From positions 372,001 to 436,000 of the forward strand of contig NZ_OBEJ01000003.1 in assembly GCF_900215575.1 (NCBI RefSeq): a stretch of 64,000 nucleotides of DNA, in the 5' to 3' direction. Positions 28,124 to 37,593 of the stretch are shown here, piece by piece (the first letter of the stretch is position 1; every line of letters begins with the position of its first letter). The notes under the pieces were generated by a model, which worked only from the letters and a program-made list of their open reading frames with translations, ran no database searches and was not told where the DNA came from. This stretch comes from Natronoarchaeum philippinense. Its GTDB lineage: Archaea; Halobacteriota; Halobacteria; Halobacteriales; Natronoarchaeaceae. The position numbers and the translations under genes are program-made.

Positions 28124-28226
28124 GACTCGACGTGCGGCCGCGGCCGGGATAAACGTTGACGCACGGCGACGCCCCGCTGACGGTGGGTTTTTCTCGGGGC
28201 GCAGCGAACACCCGCCCGATTGATAA

Positions 28227-29377
28227 TGGAGATCACCGATTACGAACTGTTCGAGGTGCCCCCGCGCTGGCTCTTCTTGAAGATCACGACCAGCGACGGC
28301 ACCGTCGGCTGGGGCGAGCCCGTCGTCGAGGGGCGCGCGAAGACGGTCCGTGGCGCTGTCGAGGAGCTGCTGGACGACTACCTGCTCGGCGAGGACCCGC
28401 TCCGGATCGAACACCACTGGCAGCGGCTCTATCGGGGCGGGTTCTATCGCGGCGGCCCCGTGCTCATGTCTGCGATCGCCGGCATCGACCAAGCCCTGTG
28501 GGACATCAAGGGCAAGCACTACGGCGCGCCGGTCTACGACCTGCTGGGCGGCGCCGCCCGCGACCGCGTGCGCGTCTACCAGTGGATCGGCGGCGACCGG
28601 CCGGCCGATGTCGGCGACGCCGCCGCCGAGAAAGTCGACGCCGGCTTCGACGCACTGAAGATGAACGGGACGCCCGAACTCCGGCGCATCGACAACCCCG
28701 CCGCCGTCGACGCCGCTAGGAACCGCATCGCCGAGGTCCGGGAGGCCGTCGGGGACGAGGTCGACATCGGCGTCGACTTCCACGGCCGCGTCGCCAAGTC
28801 GATGGCAAAGCGACTCGTCGAGGCGCTGGAACCCTACGAGCCGATGTTCATCGAGGAGCCGGTTCTCCCCGAGCACAACGACGCCTTACCCGAGATCGCC
28901 CAGCACACGACGACGCCGATCGCAACGGGCGAGCGGATGTACTCGCGCTGGGACTTCAAGGAGGTCTTCGAGCAGGGCGTCGTCGACCTGATCCAACCGG
29001 ATCTCTCCCACGCCGGCGGCATCACCGAGGTCAAGAAGATCGCGTCGATAGCCGAGGCCTACGACGTGGCGATGGCGCCCCACTGCCCGCTCGGGCCGCT
29101 CGCGCTGGCGTCGTGCATTCAGGTCGACGCGTGTACGCCCAACGTCCTGATTCAAGAACAGAGTCTGGACATCCACTACAACGAGACCAGCGACGTGCTC
29201 GACTATCTCGCCGATCCCGGCGTGTTCGAGTACGACGACGGCTACGTCGATCTCCCGACCGAGCCCGGTCTCGGCGTCGAGATCGACGAGGCGGTCGTCC
29301 GCGAGCGCGCCGAGCAGGAGGTCGACTGGCACAACCCGGTCTGGACCCACGACGACGGCAGCGTCGCCGAGTGGTAA
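28227..29377 (+). CDS. dgoD: Enolase-superfamily sugar-acid dehydratase (D-galactonate dehydratase type)
   Basis: The protein begins MEITDYELFEVPPRWLFLKI. The ATG is at 28227, with longer in-frame starts at most two residues upstream. It is very similar along its whole length to bacterial DgoD (PPRWLFLKI, YRGGFYRGGPVLMSAIAGID, APHCPLGPLALASC, NPVWTHDDGSVAEW). The metal-binding acids are in GVDFHGR, FIEEPV and GERMYSR, and the catalytic histidine is in MAPHCPLG. DgoD removes water from galactonate to give 2-keto-3-deoxygalactonate. In haloarchaea related enzymes act on gluconate or xylonate, and the divergent xylose-dehydrogenase-like gene makes xylonate a real alternative. Confidence 0.85.
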
Positions 29378-29402
29378 GCGGTCGCGTAGTGCGAACCGCG
29401 CT

Positions 29403-29452
29403 GCGGCGTCGAGACGCCGCGGCGTGAACTCACGTCGGCGTCGAGACGCCGA
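29403..29452. terminator. Two tandem palindromes between convergent genes
   Basis: GCGGCGTCGAGACGCCGC (29403-29420) and TCGGCGTCGAGACGCCGA (29435-29452) are perfect 8-base-arm palindromes with the same core GGCGTCGAGACGCC, spaced 14 bases apart. They fill the gap between the dgoD stop (29377) and the S9 peptidase stop (29458). The place and symmetry fit a two-way transcription barrier, but no poly-T run follows. Confidence 0.5.
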
Positions 29453-29457
29453 CCGAC

Positions 29458-31311
29458 TCAGACGTGCTCGTCGAAGAACGCCGCGATCGCCGAGTACGCC
29501 TCGATCTTGTTCTCCAACTTCGTGAACCCGTGGCCCTCGTCGTCGAAAATGAGCTTGCGCGTCGGGACGCCCTGCGATTTGGCCTCCTCGACGATCTGCT
29601 CGGCCTCGCCGACTGGCACTCTGGGATCGTTCGCGCCGTGGAGAACGAACAACGGCGCTGCGATCTGCTCGACGGTGTTGATCGGACTGATCGACTCCAA
29701 GAACTCCCGGTCGTCGTCGAGCGATCCGTACTCGGCTTCCCGCAGCTCGCGGCGCCACTCGCCGGTGTTTTCGAGGAAGGTGACGAAGTTGGCGATGCCG
29801 ACAACATCGACGCCGGCCGCCCAGAGGTCGGGGTACTCGGTCATGCACGCCAAGACCATGAACCCGCCGTAGGACCCGCCCATGACGGCGATTCGGTCGG
29901 GATCGACCGCCGGATGATCGTGGAGCCACTCCACGCCGGCCCGCACGTCTCTCACCGAGTCCATCCGATTTCGAACGTCGTCGAGGTGGGTGTACTCCCG
30001 GCCGTAGCCCGAGGAGCCGCGGACGTTGGGCTCGAAGATCGCGTACCCCCGATCGAGGAAGTACTGCTTGACCGAGCTAAACGAGGGCCGGCGCTGGCTC
30101 TCGGGACCGCCGTGGATGTCGACGATGACGGGGACGCCGTCGGCCGATTCGCCGGTGGCGTCAACCCCGCTTTCGGCATCCTCCGGCAGCGTGAGATACG
30201 CGGGGATGTCGAGTCGGTCGAAGCTCTCGAAGCGCACCAGTTCGGGCTCACGGAACGTCTCGCGGGGGATCCCCGCAGTCGGCGCGTCGGTCCAGCGCTC
30301 GGCGTCGCCCGTCTCGAAGTCGACGACGTAGGCGTTCGTGTTGGTTCCTCGCCCGCTGGCCGTGACGGCGTATCGGTCGCCCGCCGGCCCGAAGTCGACG
30401 CCGCCGGCGGTGCCACCGGGCAGGTCCGGCGCCGGAACCTCCTCGATCTCGGTCGGTCCGACGAGTTCGCCCGCCGTGAGTTCGGTGTAGCCGTCGACGT
30501 TGCGCGAGTAGACGAGGCGCCCGGTGTCGGCGTCGAGCGCGATGCCGTCGACGTTCCAGTCGCCGCCCGACCGGACGACGCCGAGGTCGCCCGAGCCGAG
30601 ATCGAGCCGGGCGAGATAGAGGGTGTCCGCCCCCTCGTCAGTCACCAGATAGACTGCGTCGCCTTCCGGCCCCCACTCGACGCTCTGGTAGCGCACGTCG
30701 CCGTCGTGGGTCGTGACGTGCTCGATCTCTCCCGACTCGATGTCGAGCACGTGCAGGTCGTGGTCGAAACTCGATCGCGCTTCGTGAACGAGCAGGCGCT
30801 CGTCGTCGGGGCTCCAGCCGGCGACAGAGAGCCAGCCCGAGCCCTCGTGGACGAGTTCGGCGTCCGGGCCGCGCTCGTCACGGCCCTGCACGTACACGTC
30901 GAAGACGGCTTCGTCGCGCCGGTTCGAGGCGAATGCGAAGCGCTCGCCGTCGCTGGACCAGCCGCCCCAGCGGTGTTTCGCACGAGCGCCGCCACGGTGT
31001 TTCACGTCGGGCGTCGCGGTCACGTTCTCGATAGTCCCGTCGTCGGCATCCAACAGGAACAACTGCTGGCGCTCGTTGCCGCCCTCGTCCATCCCGAACG
31101 CCAACTCGGCGCGCTCGGGCGACCAGTCGACGAAGGTGACGCGCTCCTCGGAGAAGGTGCGCTGGGTCGGCCACTGTCGGGCGCCGTCGAGCGTCCACAC
31201 CTGCGGGACGCCGGTGGTGTCCATCAGGAAGGCGAGACGCTCGCCCTCGGGGCCGAACGAGGAGCCGTATGCGCTGCGGACGTTGAGATACCGGTCGATC
31301 GAGTAAGCCAT
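29458..31311 (-). CDS. S9-family serine peptidase (prolyl oligopeptidase/acylaminoacyl peptidase type)
   Basis: The 617-residue protein has an N-terminal WD40-like beta-propeller (about 1-350, repeated SPDDERLL/SxDGERFAF strands) and a C-terminal alpha/beta hydrolase domain with nucleophile GGSYGGFM, aspartate in HGANDPRVPV and histidine in DEGHGFTK. This triad is complete. There is no signal peptide, so it is cytoplasmic and cleaves short peptides. The ATG at 31311 (MAYSIDRYLNVRSA) is preferred over a start six residues earlier. Its 3' end faces dgoD. Confidence 0.9.
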   Translation of the reverse strand: MAYSIDRYLNVRSAYGSSFGPEGERLAFLMDTTGVPQVWTLDGARQWPTQRTFSEERVTFVDWSPERAELAFGMDEGGNERQQLFLLDADDGTIENVTATPDVKHRGGARAKHRWGGWSSDGERFAFASNRRDEAVFDVYVQGRDERGPDAELVHEGSGWLSVAGWSPDDERLLVHEARSSFDHDLHVLDIESGEIEHVTTHDGDVRYQSVEWGPEGDAVYLVTDEGADTLYLARLDLGSGDLGVVRSGGDWNVDGIALDADTGRLVYSRNVDGYTELTAGELVGPTEIEEVPAPDLPGGTAGGVDFGPAGDRYAVTASGRGTNTNAYVVDFETGDAERWTDAPTAGIPRETFREPELVRFESFDRLDIPAYLTLPEDAESGVDATGESADGVPVIVDIHGGPESQRRPSFSSVKQYFLDRGYAIFEPNVRGSSGYGREYTHLDDVRNRMDSVRDVRAGVEWLHDHPAVDPDRIAVMGGSYGGFMVLACMTEYPDLWAAGVDVVGIANFVTFLENTGEWRRELREAEYGSLDDDREFLESISPINTVEQIAAPLFVLHGANDPRVPVGEAEQIVEEAKSQGVPTRKLIFDDEGHGFTKLENKIEAYSAIAAFFDEHV

Positions 31312-31356
31312 GGGCGACCTTGCCCGCACTGGCAGATATGGATTCGGGTGGTCGCG

Positions 31357-32727
31357 TCAGTCGAGGCCGTCGGCGACCTCGTCCTCGATCGTGTCGATGC
31401 CGTCGACGATGCTGTCGCGCTCGAAGTACAGCAGCTCGATGGCTACGACCACCGCCGCGACCGCGACGACGACGAAGAACGTGCCCCGTTCGGCCGACCA
31501 GAGATGCCACAACAGCAGGACGAAAAACACCGCGGTGCCGCCGATCCCCGCCGCCGGAATCACCGGCGTGATCGACTCGTGGTCCCGCTGTTGGAACGCC
31601 AGATAGCTCATCGCCCCGAACACCGCCAGAAACGCCAGCGAGCCGAACGAGGTGATGCCGTTGAGGCTGCCGTAGGCGGTGAACGCGGCCGCGAGCGCGC
31701 CGAAGATCAGGATGGTTCGGGAGGGCGCGCCGTCGGCGCCGGCCCGACCGGTTTCGTCGGGCAAGAGCCCGTCGCTGATCATCCCCTTGGCGAAGTGGGC
31801 CGAGGAAAACAGCGTCCCGTTGATCGCGCTGCCGGTCGAGAAGATGGCTGCGATCGCGACGATCACGAAGCCGATTTCGCCCGGCAGGATAGGGTTGACG
31901 GCGTTGGCCAGCGCCCGTTCGGGATGGGCCTGAATCACCTCTCGAGAGGCCAGACTGGTGACGATGATGGCGATCAGTCCGTCGATGACGATGGTGGCGA
32001 CGATCGAGTAGTAGATCGCTTTCGGGACGTTTTCCTCCGGATTCTTAATGCTCTCTTGGTCGTAGATGATCAACTGCCAGCCTTGGAACGAGACGAAAGA
32101 AACTGCCGTCGCCATGATCACCGGCGACACCTCCGCGATGGTTGAGGTGCCGAACGTCAGCGCGGCGTTGGTCGCCCCGTACCACACGCCCAGCGCGCCG
32201 AACGCCAGCAGGACGGCGACTTTGATGCCGACGAGCGCGACCTCGGTCGTCCCGGTCGCCTGCGCGCCGACGAGGTTGAGCGCGACGAACAGCCCGACGG
32301 CCGCCACCGAGTACGCCGGCCGAACGAGTTGTTCACCTAGCGGCACGGCGTCGAGCACGAACGGCGGCGTCAGGGCGACCGCGAAGCTCCCGAAGGCGTA
32401 GGCGTACATCGCCATCGCCCCGACGTAGCCGAACAGGAGCGTCCAGCCGACGATCCCGGCCACGTCGTCGTTGTCGACGTACTCTTCGAGTTGCGAGACC
32501 GAGCCGCCCCGGCGCTCGCCGATTGCGTTGAGCTTGACGTAAGAGTAGGCCGCGCACATCGACACCAGACTCGCAAGCGTGAACGCGAGCCACGAGGCGG
32601 CCCCGGCGATCGTCGCAACGACGCCAAGCACCGCGAAGACGCCGCCGCCGATCATCCCTCCGACCGAGATCGATACAGCGCCCCAGAACCCGAGCTTGCC
32701 GTCGGCTTGCTCGCCCATACGCGTCAA
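31357..32727 (-). CDS. APC-superfamily amino-acid permease
   Basis: The 456-residue protein has about twelve membrane helices, beginning LGFWGAVSISVGGMIGGGVFAVLG, which is the glycine-rich first helix of APC transporters. Two small acidic/polar tails are exposed. It takes up or exchanges amino acids or amines with the sodium or proton gradient; the substrate cannot be told. The start is 45 bases upstream of the S9 peptidase start on the same strand, so peptide breakdown and amino-acid transport could share regulation. Confidence 0.85.
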   Translation of the reverse strand: MTRMGEQADGKLGFWGAVSISVGGMIGGGVFAVLGVVATIAGAASWLAFTLASLVSMCAAYSYVKLNAIGERRGGSVSQLEEYVDNDDVAGIVGWTLLFGYVGAMAMYAYAFGSFAVALTPPFVLDAVPLGEQLVRPAYSVAAVGLFVALNLVGAQATGTTEVALVGIKVAVLLAFGALGVWYGATNAALTFGTSTIAEVSPVIMATAVSFVSFQGWQLIIYDQESIKNPEENVPKAIYYSIVATIVIDGLIAIIVTSLASREVIQAHPERALANAVNPILPGEIGFVIVAIAAIFSTGSAINGTLFSSAHFAKGMISDGLLPDETGRAGADGAPSRTILIFGALAAAFTAYGSLNGITSFGSLAFLAVFGAMSYLAFQQRDHESITPVIPAAGIGGTAVFFVLLLWHLWSAERGTFFVVVAVAAVVVAIELLYFERDSIVDGIDTIEDEVADGLD

Positions 32728-32864
32728 AGCGTGCCAGAGAAGCCTTCTATATCTTGCGTACCGGGCAATCGTCTCCCCCAGCGTAGACGCGCCGCACTCT
32801 GGAACCCCCGCGTCGGCGCCCGAAAATACCGGGATTTTTAATAGATCGTTTCATCAGGCGTGGT

Positions 32865-33926
32865 ATGCGCGTCGCGCTGGTTTCGTTGACGACTACGCAC
32901 CACCGTGACGCCGCCCCGGAACGGCGGCTTCGACAGGTGGCGATGACGCTGGCGGGGCGCGGTCACGACGTGCACGTCTTCTGTGCGAAGTGGTGGGACG
33001 GCACCGACAACACCGTCGAGGACGATGAACTGACCTATCACGCGGTGACGCTCGATCGAACGGCGCGCCAGTCGTTCTTGCTCCGGGTGCCGGTCATGCT
33101 CGCTCGCGCTGACCCCGATATCGTCCACGCCGGCGCTCGGTACCCGCCCGCGATCACCGCCGCGAGCATCGGTGCGACGCTCGCCCGGACGCCGCTTTTG
33201 GCTGACTGGTACGACCCCGACGGCGCCGACGGCGGCTTTCTCACTCGCCGCGCGCTGTCTGCCCCCGACCGCATCGTGACGCCCTCGCGGCTCGTCCGGA
33301 CGCGGTTGCGCGAGCACGGCGCCGACATGGAGCGCCTGCAGGTCGTGCCCAACGCCGTCGACTTCGACCTGATCCGATCGACCGACCCGGCCGACGAGCG
33401 CCACGTCGTCTACGCCCGCCGTCTCGACGAGGGGGCCAACGTCGAGAGCCTACTACTCGGACTGGCCGAACTGCGGGACTTCGAGTGGTCGGCGACTGTG
33501 ATCGGCGACGGTCCGGCCCGCGAGTCCTACGAACAGCAGGCCCGCGACCTGCGCATCGACGACCGGATCGACTTCGTCGGCGAACTCTCCCGCGAGGAGC
33601 GGGTGTCGATCTATCGAAACGCCCACGTGTTCGTCCAGACGGCCCACCAGTGTCGCTTCGCCACGGAACTGGCGTGGGCGCTCGCGTGTGGCTGCGTCGG
33701 CATCGTCGAGTACCACGCCGATTCGAGCGCCCACGAACTCGTCGAAGGGCGCGAACGCGGGTTCCGGACGACCAGCGAGCAGGAACTGGCCGACGCCATC
33801 CGCGAGGCCGGCGAGATGGAGTCGCTGACCGTCGACGAGGAGTTTGCTGGATTCGGCACCGACGCCGTGCTCGATCAGTACCTCGACCTGTACCGCGATC
33901 TCAGAGCGCAGTACGGCCTGCTGTAG
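32865..33926 (+). CDS. GT4-family glycosyltransferase
   Basis: The 353-residue protein has a GT-B fold: an N-terminal acceptor-binding domain starting MRVALVSLTTTHHRDAAPERRL and a C-terminal donor-binding domain with VVYARRLDEGANVESLLLGLAEL and ATVIGDGPARESYEQQARDL. The EX7E region is replaced by ELAWALACGCVGIVEYHADSS. Such enzymes add sugars to lipids, glycoproteins or polysaccharides at the inner membrane face. No other glycosylation gene is nearby. A TATA-like TTTTTAATAG lies about 30 bases before the ATG (around 32834-32843), giving a leaderless mRNA. Confidence 0.82.
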   Translation: MRVALVSLTTTHHRDAAPERRLRQVAMTLAGRGHDVHVFCAKWWDGTDNTVEDDELTYHAVTLDRTARQSFLLRVPVMLARADPDIVHAGARYPPAITAASIGATLARTPLLADWYDPDGADGGFLTRRALSAPDRIVTPSRLVRTRLREHGADMERLQVVPNAVDFDLIRSTDPADERHVVYARRLDEGANVESLLLGLAELRDFEWSATVIGDGPARESYEQQARDLRIDDRIDFVGELSREERVSIYRNAHVFVQTAHQCRFATELAWALACGCVGIVEYHADSSAHELVEGRERGFRTTSEQELADAIREAGEMESLTVDEEFAGFGTDAVLDQYLDLYRDLRAQYGLL

Positions 33927-34301
33927 CGCGGTACCGGCGTCGCTCCCTTTCCGTTGCCTGTCGCGGTTTCTCCCCGCTAGCGGTCGCTGGGGGCAGGCAC
34001 AAACGAGCAGGATAGAAGTGGTCGCAGGCTGCTGGCGACCACCAAGCGAGTGGAGCACCCGGCGGTCGGCTGGCGGCCTACGGATCGGGACTGTACAACT
34101 CGGACGCGATCTCTGGTATCCTGTTCCGGATCGGGCTCACCTCCATGTTGGTTGTTATCTCTTAACACGACTGAGCACAAGTAACTTTCTTAATACACCT
34201 TATTCTGATCCAAAGAGGATTGACGAACACTGTGTATTAATTTGCGTATTTAGACAAACAATAAGTACTGTCGCAGTCTAAGGCACATACGGTAACAAAT
34301 T
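33927..34301. other. Intergenic region with nested inverted repeats
   Basis: This 375-base gap contains no convincing ORF. CAGGATA (34008-34014) and TATCCTG (34117-34123) could close a stem around about 100 bases that include a perfect 8-base hairpin GTGGTCGC/GCGACCAC (34018-34025, 34035-34042) and a short GATCG/CGATC pair. This might be a structured RNA or part of the glycosyltransferase 3' end. From 34150 on, the DNA becomes AT-rich and probably holds the promoter for the gene at 34302. Confidence 0.35.
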
Positions 34302-34490
34302 ATGTCGAACGCGCAGTCCGGTCCCACCGATCCCGTCCAGTTTGGCGAACTCGAACACGTCACCGTCGCAAACGACGGCGAGCCCACTACGTGTACGATC
34401 TTCCCACGAGAGTGCTCCGAGGAGAAGCTCGTCACCCACTGGATCACGGCCGACCAGTCGGCGTTCGTCCCGCTCGACAAGCATCAGTGA
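34302..34490 (+). CDS. Small haloarchaeal protein (DUF7511-type)
   Basis: The 62-residue protein MSNAQSGPTDPVQFG... contains CTIFPRECSEEKLVTHWI followed by TADQSAFVPL. The pattern 'CTIxP....EE.L.T.W.TAD...FV.L' recurs in a haloarchaeal family of unknown function that I recall as DUF7511. It is probably cytoplasmic, with two cysteines about 9 residues apart. The AT-rich upstream region supports its own promoter. Its stop faces the folCP stop 15 bases away. Confidence 0.7.
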   Translation: MSNAQSGPTDPVQFGELEHVTVANDGEPTTCTIFPRECSEEKLVTHWITADQSAFVPLDKHQ

Positions 34491-34505
34491 CTGCCGGACG
34501 CCGGC

Positions 34506-36950
34506 CTACTCGTCGGCGTCGCGCGACGCCGCCGCGGCGACGTTGACCGCGGCGACGTTTTCTCTCACGTCGTGGACGCGCAGGATGTCGGCACCCCGAT
34601 CCGCTGCCAGCGCCGAGGCCGCGACCGTCGGCGGGCCGCGCTCGCCGGCCGACTGCCCGCTCAGCGCGAACATCGACTTGTGCGAGTGGCCGATCAACAC
34701 CGGACAGCCGAAAGCGTCGAACTCGTCGGCCCGATCCAGCAACTCGAACGCTTCGGCGGGCGATTTCGCAAAGCCAAGCCCCGGATCGACGATGATCTGC
34801 TCGCGGTCGAGGCCGGCCTTCTCGGCCAGCAGGACGCGCTCTCGCAACTGATCGATCACGTCCTCGACGACGTCGTCGTACTCGACATCCGTGTCGGGAT
34901 CGACGGGCGCGTTCACGCTGTGCATCACCACGATCGGGGCGTCGTACTCGGCGGCGACGAATCGCATCTCGGGGTCTTCGAGCCCCGATACGTCGTTGAG
35001 GATATCCGCGCCGGCTTCCAGCGCCGCGCGAGCCACTTCTGCCCGACGGGTGTCGACCGACACCATGGCGTCCAGATCGGCGATGCGCTCGACGACCGGG
35101 ACGACCCGTTCGATCTCGGCGTCGACGGGCACCGGCTCGGCGCCCGGCCGGGTGCTCTCGCCGCCCACGTCGATGATGTCGGCGCCTTCGGCGACGATCT
35201 GCTCGGCCCGCGCGACGGCGTCCTCGACGGCGTCGTACTCGCCGCCGTCGTGGAAGCTATCGGGCGTGACGTTCAGGATGCCCATCACCGCGGTGCCGTC
35301 CTCCCACGGGTAGCCCCGACCTGCCGACTCGTCGTCGAGATCGAGCGCCGTTCGGACCTCCTCGGCGAGCGTTTCGAGCCCGTCCGAGCGGTCGTCGAGC
35401 ACATCTGTGAGAGCCTCGAACTGGTCGAGCGTCCCCAGCAACACGGCGTCGACGACGGTGTCCTGTTCGCTTAGTTCCGAGACCGCGCACTCGCCGCCGA
35501 CCCTGAGCAGCTCTTCTTTGAGCTGGCGGGCCTGTGCCGTCCGGACGCGCGTCTTCAGCACTCGGTGGACGCCCTCGCCGGCGACGCGCTCGATCTCGCC
35601 CTCCCGAACGCTGGCGCCGTCGAGCATGTCCCGGGCGCCCTCACGCGTCCGCACGCGCTTTGGAATCTGCAGGCGCGACCAGCGCGTTCTGGCCTCGGCG
35701 ACGGCAAAGAGCGACCCCGTCACCAGCACGCAGTCGTTCTCGCCGGCCGCATCGAGCGTCTCGGCGACGGCGTCCTCGACCGCACCGCCCGTCTTGACTG
35801 TCTCCGCGCCGGCGTGCTCGAACACGTCCGCCAGCACCGCGGGGTCTTCCGCGCGATCGAGGTCTGGCTCACAGGTCACAACGCGATCGGGCGTCGGCAG
35901 CGCGGCGGCCATCTCGGCGTGGTCCTTGTCGTGCATCGCGCCGAAGACGACGTGGAGGTCGTCGTACTCGAACTCGCCGAGGGCGTCGGCGAGCTTCTCG
36001 CAGGCGCCGGGATTGTGCGCGCCGTCGAGCACGACCAGCGGCTCCCGTTCGAGCACCTCGAACCGGCCGGGCCAGTGGGCCTGTCGGAGCCCCCGCTCGA
36101 TCGCCGCGTCGGCGACCGGACCGTCGCCGAGTCGCTCGCCGATCTGTCTGGCCAGCGTCGCGGCGATGCCGGCGTTGTCGGCCTGATGGGCGCCGACCGT
36201 CGGAACGCGCGCATCGACCGCCCAGTCCGGCCCCTCGATCGAGACGGCCGCCTCGGCGTGGTTCGTCCGGCCGCCGTAGGTCGGCACCACGTCGCCGTCC
36301 GGACCGACCGTGACGACATCGTCGGCGACCTCGCGGATCGCCGCGACGGCGTCGCCCTCGGCGCCGGTGACGAGCGGCGCGTCGGCCGGCGCCACGTGAG
36401 CCTTGTCGCGGGCGATCTCGGGAATCGTATCGCCCAGTACGTCGGTGTGTTCGAGCGTCACGGTCGTCACCGCGCTGGCGACGGGATCGACGACGCTGGT
36501 CGCGTCCAGCTTGCCGCCGATGCCCACTTCGAGCACGGCCACGTCCACGTCTCGGCGCGCGAACTGCCACAGCGCCATCGCGGTCGTCGCCTCGAAGAAA
36601 GTCGGCGAGGCGCCGTCGGCGCCCTTCTCGCGGACGTAGTCCTCGATGTCGTCGGCGAACTCCGCGACGGCGGCCCGCTGGATCTTCCGCCCGTCGACGC
36701 GGATCCGCTCGCGCAGGTCCTCCAGATGCGGCGAGGTAAAGAGGCCGACCGTCAGTCCGGTCTCGCGCAGGATCGACTCGACCATCTTGGCGGTCGAGCC
36801 CTTCCCGTTCGAGCCCGCGATCTGCACGCAGGCCAGTCCCTCGTGGGGGTCGTCGAGATGCGAGAGGAGATCGGCGGTCGACTCGATGCCCGGACGCGGG
36901 CCGAACCGCCGCAGATCGTAGAGGAAGTTCGCCGCGTCGTGGAACTTCAT
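34506..36950 (-). CDS. folCP: Bifunctional folylpolyglutamate synthase / dihydropteroate synthase
   Basis: This is an 814-residue fusion. The N-terminal FolC/Mur-ligase part (about 1-430) has the P-loop GSNGKGSTAKMVESIL and KLDATSVVDP. The C-terminal dihydropteroate synthase (about 535-814) has MGILNVTPDSFHDGG and IIDVGGESTRPGAEPV. Roughly 100 residues join the two (QARQLKEELLRVGGE). The protein would make dihydropteroate and add glutamate tails to folate. The fusion is known in haloarchaea. Fusing an early and a late step suggests channelled or co-regulated folate synthesis. No anomaly was seen in either active site. Confidence 0.92.
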   Translation of the reverse strand: MKFHDAANFLYDLRRFGPRPGIESTADLLSHLDDPHEGLACVQIAGSNGKGSTAKMVESILRETGLTVGLFTSPHLEDLRERIRVDGRKIQRAAVAEFADDIEDYVREKGADGASPTFFEATTAMALWQFARRDVDVAVLEVGIGGKLDATSVVDPVASAVTTVTLEHTDVLGDTIPEIARDKAHVAPADAPLVTGAEGDAVAAIREVADDVVTVGPDGDVVPTYGGRTNHAEAAVSIEGPDWAVDARVPTVGAHQADNAGIAATLARQIGERLGDGPVADAAIERGLRQAHWPGRFEVLEREPLVVLDGAHNPGACEKLADALGEFEYDDLHVVFGAMHDKDHAEMAAALPTPDRVVTCEPDLDRAEDPAVLADVFEHAGAETVKTGGAVEDAVAETLDAAGENDCVLVTGSLFAVAEARTRWSRLQIPKRVRTREGARDMLDGASVREGEIERVAGEGVHRVLKTRVRTAQARQLKEELLRVGGECAVSELSEQDTVVDAVLLGTLDQFEALTDVLDDRSDGLETLAEEVRTALDLDDESAGRGYPWEDGTAVMGILNVTPDSFHDGGEYDAVEDAVARAEQIVAEGADIIDVGGESTRPGAEPVPVDAEIERVVPVVERIADLDAMVSVDTRRAEVARAALEAGADILNDVSGLEDPEMRFVAAEYDAPIVVMHSVNAPVDPDTDVEYDDVVEDVIDQLRERVLLAEKAGLDREQIIVDPGLGFAKSPAEAFELLDRADEFDAFGCPVLIGHSHKSMFALSGQSAGERGPPTVAASALAADRGADILRVHDVRENVAAVNVAAAASRDADE

Positions 36951-37103
36951 ACTCGCACGTCTGGTGCCGCGCGCTTTAGCGTGTCGGAAGGGACTGTCGG
37001 CGCGTCGCGCCGCGGTAGATATCCGATGTCGTTTTGCTGTGACGCCCCACTCTCGACGGCCGCGAACGCCACAGTTTTGTCCTCAAAATACAATATTGAG
37101 CCG

Positions 37104-37475
37104 ATGAGCAGCATTCGTCCGAAGGAACTCGACGACCGCCTCGATTCGTCGGGCGACGAGCCGTTTGTCCTCGATATTCGCCCGGCGTCGGCGTTCGAGT
37201 CCGGAGCGATCGACCGGAGCCGGAACGTCCCCGTGTACAACGAACTGCGCCGCGGCGACGAGTCGGCGCTGCGCGACCGGCTCGGGGACGTGCCGACCGA
37301 CCGGGACATCGTCGTCGTGTGTAAGATGGGCGTCGTCGCCAAGCGAGCGACGAGCGTCCTCAGAGACGAGGGGTACGATGCGTCGACGCTGCTCGGCGGG
37401 ATGAGCGGTTGGAAGGGGTATCAGAACGGCTCGCTGGGCTACAAGCTCCGATCGCTTCTCTGGAGTATCCGGTAG
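37104..37475 (+). CDS. Rhodanese-domain protein
   Basis: The 123-residue single-domain protein begins MSSIRPKELDDRLDSSGDEP. It has the CH2A-like FVLDIRPASAFESGAI and the active-site loop VVVCKMGVVAKRA with the persulfide-forming cysteine. Rhodaneses carry sulfur between donors and acceptors such as thiolation or molybdopterin enzymes. The ATG at 37104 is chosen because the longer frame upstream is antisense to folCP. A T/A-rich stretch AAAATACAATATT (37085-37097) just before it probably contains the promoter. Confidence 0.85.
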   Translation: MSSIRPKELDDRLDSSGDEPFVLDIRPASAFESGAIDRSRNVPVYNELRRGDESALRDRLGDVPTDRDIVVVCKMGVVAKRATSVLRDEGYDASTLLGGMSGWKGYQNGSLGYKLRSLLWSIR

Positions 37476-37593
37476 CCCCCGGGGACCGGTCGGTAGGCAG
37501 TTCGGCGCACTGCCGACGGAGAGTGTCGACCCCGTTGGGCCAACCGGCTGCGTGTCGACGCCGCGTACGATTCGCAGGCTACGTGCCGACGCC

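Noticed and set aside
28124-28876. N-terminal extension of the xylose-dehydrogenase-like gene
   Set aside because: Antisense to dgoD; family homology starts at the ATG at 28123.
29464-32145. Long plus-strand ORF (893 codons) opposite the S9 peptidase and permease
   Set aside because: Spans two well-supported minus-strand genes and a gap; arises from GC-rich codon bias.
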